DNA of 64,000 nt from Sphaerolaimus hirsutus (lineage: Eukaryota > Nematoda > Chromadorea > Monhysterida > Sphaerolaimidae). Below the pieces are notes generated by a model. It was not told the DNA's origin, did not search any database, and saw only the letters and a program-made list of their open reading frames with translations. Shown piece after piece: positions 46,687 to 58,200 of this stretch. Both the position numbers and the translations under genes were made by a program. The stretch spans positions 24,095,792 to 24,159,791 of the forward strand of contig OZ038456.1 of NCBI GenBank assembly GCA_964036195.1, given 5' to 3'. Within the stretch, counting starts at the first letter, position 1. The number at the start of each line of letters is the position of its first letter.

Positions 46687-46766
46687 TTAGGTTGTCAACT
46701 AAGTAACATTAATTTTTTGCAATCACACATACGCAAAAAATTAAGGTTACTTAGTTGACAACCTAA
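46687..46766. mobile_element. 80-bp mariner-type hairpin MITE, copy-2 private
   Basis: TA duplicated at 46685-46686 and 46767-46768, single TA in copy 1 at 21163-21164. The ends TTAGGTTGTCAACTAAGTAA are of the classic mariner type (TTAGGTTG). The arms are 34 bp with one mismatch, and the loop is only AATCACACATAC. Confidence 0.93.
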
Positions 46767-47908
46767 TATTATGTCTTCCAGTGTAAAAATCACTCACATG
46801 CAAAAAGTAGTAGCTTTTGCATTTTCCATGAAAAAAGTACTCACTTTTACATATTCTATGAAGAAAAGTACCCACTTTGAGATTTTCTGAGGGAAAAAGT
46901 ACTCGATTTTACATTTTCCTGGGGAAAAAGTAATTTACTCACATGTACTCACGAGTATGGATAAAAAAGTATTTTACATTTTCTGTATTCAGAGAAAGGT
47001 AAGTACAAAAAAGTATTTTACATCTACATATACTTTGAAAAAAGTTCAGTATTTATAACAACTCTGGTAAACTTGGCAGACGTGATATTCTACAAGTTTG
47101 ATCCAGAGTTGCGAAAGTGTATTTACACTTACCCGAAATACCCGGGTAAATGGGTATTTATATTTACACTTACACTTACACTTTCATAAAATACCCATAC
47201 ACTTTTTTTACACTTTCCTGAGCAAAATACCCGGGTACAGAAAGTGTATTTTTTCTTTCAGATAGCCCTGTTTTATGCTTTTGAAAAAGCATAAAATAGG
47301 GTCAAGTACAAAAAAAAGGCCCTGCACCTGTACGCACAAACGCCCGGCGCGCACAAACGCCTGGCACGCACAAAATGAAAGTCTGGTACGCATAAACGCC
47401 CGGTATGCACAAAACTGTAGCTTTGTGTGTGCCGCACAATGTGCGTGCCAGTCGTTTGTGCGCGCCGGTCATATGTGCGGGTGGGGCTTGTAGTGAGACA
47501 TAAATGAGTGAGACCAACGTGAGACATAAATGAGTGCGAGGGCAGAGTATCATATCCGCCGAGTATAAATAACATTGCCGCCAATCTCACTGAGTTTTTG
47601 AGTGCATGTTGGGTGCATTCACGTGTAAGTGCGGTGCACATACACGTGTCGCGGCGGGGGGGGGGGGCGTGTAAGACATAATTAACTTAGACAAATTAAT
47701 TGACAATCAAAATTTTGTCAACAGCGAAATCTGTTTTCTACATTCAAATCGCGATTATCAAAAGCTCGCGACTCACGATCCAATAGCACTCAACGCAGTC
47801 AAGACACGCAGGTGTACTCTTGACCATATATATGTGTACTCTTGTAATCCAGGTGCTCATGTATGGGGGCGGTGCTCATGTATGGAGGGGGCAAACACAA
47901 AGTGGGGG

Positions 47909-49008
47909 TGTGTAACATTATCGTAAAATGTAAAATCTTTAATATTTAAGTTGACGTTCTTATGATCGCTTTTATATGTAATTAATTCAATTTATTACGA
48001 TTCCATTTTTATTCACATTCCATTTCTTAACATCTTCACATTCGCCATTTAATATCTCAAGCGATGTTGTTTACAACGTGCGCTTCACATCGCTCACATA
48101 TTTAGATCTTAGTCATTGCTCACATTCCGCCACATTTCCTTGACAAGCAGTACGCAAATACGCCGTCATGTTTATGTTAAGCAGCGGGCCCGCCCCGAGT
48201 GGGGGGCCGGGCCCGCGCGCCATTTCAAATGCTGTCTGGCTTGTCTCACATTTTCGCTATCTTGCCAGTTTAGCTCGCTTTTCATCGGAGAAGCGAGCGG
48301 GCAAGGATTGAACTTTCACAATTGGAAATGTTGGGTAAAAATCGGAGATTAGAGCCGACCGATTGGCGCCAAACCAATCGCCATCGGTCTGGCCCTTAAA
48401 AGCCGATTTCACAGCTAAAATCGGCAGTGTTTGCAACCTCGTCAACTTCACACGAATCTCTTCCTAGGATCTAAATAAGCGCCGTAGTCACTTTATTAAG
48501 TCGCTTGTTTTTGGTGCTAAGTTTAACGCTTGGTGCTTTAAGTCACCTCAGTGCTTTATTTCACACCTGCGCTGTTTTGAGGTGCTTTATTCACAACCGC
48601 GCCACTTAATTGTCGCCTTTTGTCGTAATTAAGTGCCTTCTTTAAATTGCCTTATTTCTCCGGTAATTAGAGCTTCTTTTACGTTTTATTTAAGTAATTA
48701 ATTTAGTTGTAAATTAATTCCTTTGTTTACGTATATTTTTATCTATATTTTATTTACATTGATTTCTTTGTATTTAATTGTCTAAATAAAAACGTTCGTC
48801 AAAACCTTTGGTAAACAATCTAAATTTGCTTCACACTAACTCACGTCAATTCACTTCAACTCAACTAATCACATTTGATAAAATAACGGAACGTCAACTA
48901 GAGACGACGCTTCACGTCAACTTTCACTTGTTCACATTTGTCCTCTTCCTCGGTTAGGAATAGGAACTGGTTCACAAGTCACTTCAACAAGTTCCGTATT
49001 ATTTTACA
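47909..49008 (+). repeat. 5' LTR
   Basis: 1100 bp, TGTGTAAC..TTTTACA. It differs from the 3' LTR at six positions that I can find. A GC-rich hairpin GCGGGCCCG / CGGGCCCGC lies near 48184-48218, and a polyadenylation signal AATAAA at 48785-48790. The word TCACA occurs 15 times and its complement TGTGA not at all. Confidence 0.96.
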
Positions 49009-49026
49009 TGGCGCAGCGAGCAGGGT
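49009..49026 (+). other. Primer binding site for tRNA-Ser(UGA)
   Basis: TGGCGCAGCGAGCAGGGT begins immediately after the LTR and is complementary over 18 bases to the 3' end (CCA included) of animal tRNA-Ser(UGA), as I recall that tRNA. It primes minus-strand synthesis. Confidence 0.85.
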
Positions 49027-49286
49027 GACTAATTAAACTAATTGGTCACTCTAATTAAGTCGTCTCGCGCGAAATTTCATTGGAAATTGCTTTTCACAGC
49101 CTGAGTCACACGCACGAGGTTACGGTAATACGGTTTTGGACGCAAAATCGTTAGTAGCGCGTGCATAAATACTTACGATTTTACAAGTACAAGTCACAAG
49201 TAACGAAATATTTATTTTTATTATTTTATTTCGTTCACAGCTAGCTACCACTTTGCTAATAAGCAATAAATCGATCGAACTTTGCT

Positions 49287-52200
49287 ATGGCCGACGAACG
49301 TATACGCGCTCAGCGAGCCGCCACCGCCGCCGCAGCTATGCCTGTGAGCAACGTTGATGAGTCCGACACAGCTCATCCGTTGACTCAACATAGCCGGGCG
49401 TTGACTGGAGTGCGCAACGGAGTGCTACGTTTCACATCCAAACCGATTCCTAAAATCGTCAAAGACGAGTCACAACCCGCCGCCGTAAACATACGCGCGG
49501 CGGAGGAAGTATTAGAATTACTTCAGGCCTACGGTTACCAAGCCGAGATGAAACGCTCGGACCTGTCTACGGCTATGGACAAATTCACAACTACTGTCCA
49601 AGATTACATCACAAGCCTAGACAGAGACGAAGACGGAGTGGCCGAGGAGATAAAGAGCGCCAACGCAAAATTGGAGCGCGCACTCTACTCGGGCTCGAAC
49701 AACGCGATGATGCTCATGGATGAGCTGGAATCGAGGATTGCGTCCGCCCAAGCGCACATCAAATCCGCGGAAAGGTTGATACTTTCCTTGAAAGGTCAGT
49801 CCACTGTTGATTTAACTACTCAACCCCTTTCACAACCCCCTTACAACAATGTCAATATGGGAAGTAGTTCTCAACCTTCACAACCGGAAACTTTGTTAAA
49901 GTTACCTAAAATCGAGCTTGCTAAATATAACGGTGATCCGTTAGAATGGGCAGCTTGGTGGGAGATTTTTCGAGCTCAAATTCACGACCGAGCTAATTTG
50001 TCAATGGGTATGAAATATACATACCTTAAGCTCAGCCTTACCGGTCCAGCAGCAGAACTGCTGGCCGGATTAAAAGGTGATGGTCGAGATTACATCACAG
50101 CGGTCACCATGTTACAATCAAACTTTGGTGAAACGCATCGGGTACAAGCAGCCCTTTGGGATAAATTGTATTCACTTGAAAAACCTTCGTCAAGAGGAGA
50201 CTCTCTCACAAATTTCACACGAACCCTTTTGTCAACTCTCAATCAACTTAAGGAAAGGGGTGAGAGTGTCGATTCTGGTGCGGTGTTAAGAATAATTCGT
50301 GGTTATCTTCCCGATAATATTGTTCTTGCTGTCACAGAAGAACACCGGAATTCGATGCGCACCGCTGTAACCGGCGACACCGAACTCACAGTCGTCAGGT
50401 TTGTTGATGCATTAACTACCATTGCTCGTGCTTGGTTAGATGCGATGAAAACTGAACAACAAAGCTCACAATCTTCAACTGTTGTTCAGAAATCACAAAA
50501 TTCATCATTAAAAAAGCCACAAAATGGAGGAGGTTGGCAACAGCAAAAGAAAAAAGGAAATAAATCACAAAATACCTTTTCAAAACCAAAACCTATTCAC
50601 AATACGGTTGCTTTTGCTGGTACCAACGCTAATGTTGGTAAATCACAAGGAAAAAATAAAAATTCCACTCAACCTCCCAGAACTCCGGCGATCGGAGCGA
50701 TTAGTCAAAAGCAGTCCTCACAACCTGCTGCTGACTATCGCAAGCCGAAATTCGAGTGCTTGTTCTGCGGCATCAAAGAGCACTACACAACCGACTGCCC
50801 TCAATACGTCACACCGAGAGAGCGCACTGAACGGTTGCGAGCTTTGGGCGATGTGTGCACGCGCTGCACGCGCAGAGGCCATCAAGCGGCACAGTGCACT
50901 CAACAACTGAGTTGCTACTACTGTCGCCAGATTGGTCAGCATCACGGGGCGTTCTGTCCTACCAGACAGGCACCCGCCAGGCGTCAGGTAAACAATTCAC
51001 AAAATAAAGCCTTTGTCAAAGCAACGAGCGCTAATTTTGTCAACGCTCAGGTAATCACAACGGGCGCGGCGTCGTCACATGCACCGCCATCGTATCCGCC
51101 TTCACACACGGAACCGATGAGCGTGTGTGTCATCCCACCGGACGAAAACGATTTCCGGTGGAGACAGAATACGCTGTACCAGCTGGACATGGACGGCCCG
51201 CTCGACATGGGCGAATGGCCGAGGCCCGCTAACGCGCAACAAGCGAAAGCTCAAGAGGAAGCCCGCAAGTATCACAGCGAAAACGAGCTGTGGACGACGC
51301 TCCGTGCCAACCTCATCCAGGAAGGCACAGATATGGAGACCGTCGAAGCCAAAATCCGCGGCTTCCAGCAGAAACGGTACGAGGTGTACCCACACCTCAA
51401 CCCGAATCAAATGTCATCGTCGGTGCCACTTCAACCTAGTCACAGGCCCACGGTGGAGGTGCTGAGCGCACAGGCGGGTTACGGTAACCCCAACCCTGCT
51501 ACCAGGCAGCAGGCCGAACAAGAATGTGAGTTCGATTTTGCACCTATTGTTCGTTTGCAAGTGGCCCAGGCTTCATTAATTAATAAAGACGCTGAATTAA
51601 ATCGAGTCACAGACCCTTTGTTAATATTCTTTGACACAGGATGCGAATATTCATACATTAAAGCATCCGTGGCAAATGAGTATAACTTTGAAAACAAAGG
51701 AGATGTTGTTCTTCAAATGAACGTGTTTGCGACAAAAACGCCCGTCACAGTCAATACGTTTTTGGTCGAGGCTGTCATGCCTATTTACAAACACGTCGAC
51801 AATAAGGGCAATATGTTACAAATTCCGCTCACTTTACGTGCAGTGGATAATTTGGCAACATATGCATGCCCACCTCCTTTGTCACAAGATGACAAAACAG
51901 TCATTTATATTGTGTATGGTGAACATGCACAAGAACAATTCGCGGAACCGCTTGAATTGACCGAAATGACTGATGAGTTTTGTCACAAACTATGTCAACC
52001 AGATGTAGTCATTGGTCAAGACTATTATTGGAAGTTCGACATTCGACCAACAGAAATCGAACTCCCATCTGGATTGATCATAGTCGAATCAATACTTGGA
52101 TTGATGCTTGGTGGAAATGCGTCATCACAGTCATTTGTCACAACACCCGACATTTCACCACATCAATTCATGGTTTCATGCAGTTCACATGCTTCATCAG

Positions 52201-55200
52201 CTGTTGCTGTTGGCCAAGAGACATTATTTCAATTTCACAGTCTCGAGTCAATAGGTATCACAGATGATCCATTATCACATGATGATGACAAAGCTGAACA
52301 GTTAATTCTGGAATCAATTACTCTTGATCCGGAAACTGGTCGCTATAGCGTAGATTGGCCATTCAAATCAACAATTCAAGAATTGCCAACCAACAATGCA
52401 GAAGCATTTCGCCGCTTTCTGTCACTGTTAAAACGGTTTCGAAAAGATCCCGATTTATTCGCTACATACGCGAAAGTCATCTCAGATCAACTTCACAAGG
52501 GTGTCATAGAACCCGTCTATGGTTCACAAGATGGTTTGCAAGAACACATCTTACCTCACCAACCTGTCATCACACCCGGCAGATCGACAACATGTCGGAT
52601 AGTGTATGATGGTTCGGCAGGCAAGCCAAGTCTCAATAATTGCTTATTTCGAGGCCCAGTTCTCACACCACTGGCGCTCGGATTAATGCTTCGCTTCAGA
52701 GCCGGAAAAGTGGTGTTATTAGCAGATATTGAGAAAGCATTTTTACAAATTGCTCTTCACCCAAAATCACGCGCTTTCACAAAATTTTACTGGCTGCGTG
52801 ATGACACCATTCCATCTCATGAAGACAATATTCAAATGATGCAATTCACAAGGGTGCTGTTTGGTCTCACATGCAGTCCATCCATTTTGTCAACTGTTAT
52901 CAAATATCACCTAGAAGCGGAATTAGCTCACATGCATCCCGCTGAAACCAATGAACGAATGAAACTGGAGCTGTTGCTCAACAGCATTTACGTTGATAAT
53001 TTAGTTATCAGCGTAGATGATGACAAATATGCAATACAGCTCTATCGTTTAATTAAAGCTGTTTTTGCCAGAGCAAATTTCAACATGCGCGAATGGATGA
53101 CAAATTCGCCTATGGTCTCGGAGAAAATCAAACCCGATGACCTCAACCCGAAAAAGTCACAATATATCAAAGTAATGGGTCTCGTTTACGATCACATTGA
53201 AGACACCATTGCAGTGCCAGCTCCCAAGAAAGATTTCACGCTCATTGTCACAGCCACACGCCGCAATTTAAATAAATTGCTGGCTTCAACATACGATCCT
53301 ATTGGCGTCACAGCACCCGCGTTATTTCGGTTGAAATTTCGCGTGTCACAAATAATTCAAAGGTGCAATATCACAACCTGGGATGAACTCATTGAAGACC
53401 CAGAGGCGGATGACTTACTGGACGATTTAAAACGACATCTCTCGTCCATAAGTCAAATTAAATTCCCATGCTCGTTTCATTCTTTTGGCATCGATGTCAA
53501 AGCTGTCACAAGGCCATTAGAATTACATGTGTTTTGTGATGCCTCAAAAGATGGATACGCCGTTTGCGCTTATTTGCGTCAAAAAGCGATTTCACCTGAC
53601 GAATACGGTTATGAAGATGACCGATATTTTAGTGGTTTTCTCACAGCTCGCACAAAACTAGCCCCACTTCCGTCAAAACAAGGTCAACCCCTCACAATCA
53701 CACGCTTGGAATTGCTAGGTGTCACAATTGGAGCACAGCTCATCGATTATTTACATCATGAACTCGTTGAGCTGGGTGGATGGAAAATTCACAGTAATTT
53801 CCTCTGGACCGATAGTACAGTTGTCATCGGCTGGCTATATACTGCAAAGCCGCTGGCTACTTTTGTCAACAATCGGGTCACAAAAATCCACTCACTAATG
53901 TCAAAACATTGCATTCAAATTTGCAAGGTTGCTACAAAAGACAACCCAGCCGACATCGCGTCGCGGGGTTGTACTTTTGATCAACTGATGATCGAAACAA
54001 TGTGGTTCACCGGACCCACATTTTTAGCTGAACCTCTCACATCAACCATGCTTGACATTTCGCAATATCAAGCGCAACCTGTCACCGAAGAGCTTGCGAA
54101 AGGCGACACTCACATCAGTCGACCTTTATATGCCGGAGCAGTAACTTCACAGCCCGTTTCACAGCCTGATTCACAACCAGCTAATGCTCTTGCACAGCAA
54201 GTACCTGTCAACTTGGACCCCAATTTGTCACAAAATGTCACTCCTCAAAATCCGTTTGTCGAAAGTCGACAACGTCACATCCCTTCAAATCCATTCGAAA
54301 TCGACATTCGACGATTTTCAACACTGTCAAAATTGTTGCGTACTGTCGTATATCTGCTTCGTGTCAAAACATATTGGCTAAATCGCTCCATGCATAAAGC
54401 TGCAAAGCGCGAAAGCGAATATTTATCAAAACCCATCACACAAGCTGATTTAAACGAAGCATTTAGACATGTATTGCGCATTTCACAGGCAGAGGAATGT
54501 GCCAGTTGCATTTCACAAGCGCAACTTGGCAAACACCACATGCTCAAATGGGACGCGTGGAATAATTTATTATATTGTGTCACGCGTGTGTCTCACAAAG
54601 AACACCGAAACCCTTCATTGTTTTACTACCTGCCAAAGACTGGGTGGTTAACAACGCTAGTGGTTACTCATTTTCATGAGCTTGCTGGTCACAGTGGCAT
54701 GCTTCACACTTTAGCAGATTTACGCGAACACTGCTGGTTGTCAAGTGCCAAGCAGGTAGTTGCAAAAATTCTGCGAAAATGTGTCACATGCCGCAAAGCA
54801 GAAGGAGGTCCATTCACATTACCTGATTTTCACACATTACCTGTCACAAGAACTCAATCACAAATCAAGCCATTTCAACATATTGGCATTGATTATATGG
54901 GACCGTTAGTTTATTCACAGAACGGAACCCGTCACAGTCAACACATTTTGTTGCTAACATGCTTCAGTACACGCGCCATTCATTTAGAGTCAACCAATAG
55001 TGTCTCGACAGCCGACACAATTATGGCTCTAAATCGTTTTATTTCACGTCGAGGCATGCCAGACACAATTTGGTCTGACAATGCCCCAGCTTTCAAAAAT
55101 TGTGTAAAAATGCTACCGGACGTGAAATGGCATTTTATCACAGCCAATAGTCCTTGGCAGGGCGGCGTGTACGAACGCATGGTAGGTTTAGTCAAACGCT

Positions 55201-58200
55201 TGCTCAAAAAAGCATGCGGACGACGTTGTCTCACATGGCATGAATTTCTCACAGTCATGCTTGACGTCGAATTCTCCGTCAATACGCGACCATTGTCATA
55301 CTTGTCAAACACAGACATTGGTGCAGCGATACTGCGCCCAATACATTTTCTTTGGGGCACCCCACCACCATGTTACATGGATGAAAAACGTGAGTTGGAA
55401 CTCGATTCCACCACGATTGAACCCATGCGAAAAATTCCAAAAGAAGAATGGGAAAGAATGACGGATGGATCTTTCAACCTCACACCCTCACAAATTGAAA
55501 AAACCTACACACTCACACCCCCACGTGTCAATGACGTCAACTGCATTGACGAAATTGCACTCAACTCTGTGCCTGAAAAGGACAGAGATGACATCACATT
55601 ACTTTGGGACCAAATTCGTCACAATCGTGAGGTACTTTGGTATGAGTGGTCACGTCAATACATTGACCTACTCAAAGATCGAGCTAAAAATCAACGCTTG
55701 AAAAAAGGTACAATCAACGAAGCTCCCAAACGTGGCCAAGTGGTGTTAATCACAGATGATAAACAACCATGCGGCATGTGGCAAATGGGCCGCGTTCACG
55801 AAATACACGTGTCAAGCGATGGCAAAATACGTGCAGTCACAGTATTATCAAGTAACGGCCGTCGCACACGTAGATCTCCATCTAACCTAGTGCCTCTTGA
55901 AATCGACACAGAGGACGGTGTTGAATATAAAATCGACACTGAGGTAAAAGATGATGATAATTCACAACCTTCACCTGATAAGGGTGATGATTCACAAACT
56001 GATCAATCACATCAACAATCACAATCTTCACAGCAAGATGCAAGACGAGCAAACCCACGTCGAACATGTCGCTACACTGGCACATATTCGTTCTGGGGAA
56101 ACGTGTCGCATTTAATGGCGCTCACGTTGCTAATACAATCAAAATTAGCTAACGCGCTCACATGGACAGATCAATATCACAAAACTTTTAATCTGTGCCA
56201 TAAAACACGCACTGGGCACGCAATACAACTTCCGGAAAAAGTAACATGTCACTTTCCTCAAGTCACAGCCATAGAGGATATTGTGGTATCCATATGGACG
56301 TTGCGTGTTCAGCCGCAAACAACACCAATTTATAGATGCTTTCAACAAGAGCATACTATAGTCACGTATATGAGCCTGGTGGGCGGAAAAGCTATGCTGC
56401 CACCAGAAATCATTAAAAACCACAGAGTCACAACCTACGATTGCATGATCGCCTACCAAAATAAAACTTGGAAAGGCGAATCTTTAATAAAAATTGGTCA
56501 TGCATTGTGGAGCACTAACAAATCACTTCACATCGATTATTGTTACTTTTGTCACAATCTGAGTAACACAGTAATGAACTTTCACATAGAGGAAGGTGTG
56601 GTCGCAAGTCTTGACGGAAAGAAAATAGTTTCCGAAATTCAAGATCTGTCACATTGCAACCCACAAGCCGGCTATTGTTATGACAGCGACAATGGCGTCT
56701 CTTTATGGAATGCTACCGCCTTTAACAAGCAGTGTGCATTCCAAGAGATTGGTCAATTCGATGCGCAATATTCACAAAATCATTACATAGTGGAAAAATT
56801 GCAAGCTGCATTTTCTGTCACATGGAGATCACAACAAATCCCAAATAATGCAGAATGCGTGCCAAAAGACGCAAAATATATTGACCAGGGCTCGGCATTC
56901 ATTCAATTCCTTCGATATCAACTTAAGAAATTGAAAAAACCCGAAACCGAAAAAGCTCCTCTTCATTTCAAACTCGCACCAAATCTTGATGTTGGTGTGT
57001 TTCACTTGCTCACAGCCCGTCAACAATACGAAGTTGACAAAATTGCACATCTAGAACAAAAACAATTTGGATCTATCTGGCAACAATTATGTCACATCCG
57101 TCAGACCCAACTAGATATAATTCATGCAATTGTCACATTCAATCCCACACTTGGCTTGCGAGCATTGCTAGGACGTCAAAATCTCTATGCTGAATGGCAT
57201 GGAGATATATTAATGTTCTGGGATTGTAAACCAGTCACAGCAGAAATTATTTATTTTCAACACGAATATAACAATACTTGTTATAAATTTCTGCCGGTCA
57301 AAGTCACAAATCACCCACATATTATGTTCGTTGCTCCTGGCACCAATGATCTGATCACACATTCACCAATAGATCATTGTCTCATGAAAGATCACAAATA
57401 TTATCAATTAAATGATAATTCATGGGCCAACGAAAACGGACCAACGAATTTGCACGTCACAAAACTCCCAATCGAATTAATTTGGGCTGGCTCGTGGAAA
57501 CCATTCACACTAAATGTTTCCGGGTCACCAGGTGTAAGCATGACTGATATTGCATTCAGTATCATGGCTGCACATCATCACTTTCAAAATTTGCAACGAC
57601 TCGAACAACAAGTCACACGTTCAGTCGATTATATTGCAACAAAATCCAACGATCCTAAAGCAGTGCAAGCATATATTGCTGGCATAGGCCAAGGGGTTGG
57701 TGCATATTTTGAAGGTGTAGGAAAAGAATTGGGTCACATCATTCACGGTAGTGTCACAGGTGGTGCGTCTGCATTAGACACGTTACTTACTGGGCCACTT
57801 CAAACAGCTGTGAACATCATACTCATTATTATCACAATTGTTTGTATTGGGTATATTGGTTATGTTTACATGCAGTGGAGGCTCGTAACCGGCAGGGGTA
57901 TGCTGCCAGACATCAAGGGCTTTTTCCGAAGAAAGGGCAGAAGGGACAGAAACCCAAACAAATGGGAACCCCGTCCGTTCAGCAAGGAAAAATCGGTAAG
58001 CGACGGCGACGTAACCGCCAGAAGAAACCGACAAGTGGCTTCAACAAACCCGCTTTGTCAAATCAAACCGTCACACAATCGTCAAGTTCGTCACAGTTAC
58101 CTTCAAAGTTTGTCACACCCCTCAAACGAGTATCTCCATTCAAACGGCTTTCAGGACGCTCGGTACAGCCTAGATCGGATCCCCCGGTCGGTTATAGTAC

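Noticed and set aside
48116..48451. Frames inside the LTRs (both copies)
   Set aside because: LTR regulatory sequence with no codon-like conservation to test. They are identical in both LTRs simply because the LTRs are.
50524..55701. Numerous short frames on both strands within the polyprotein gene
   Set aside because: Overlapping shadows. The main frame has recognisable domains throughout.
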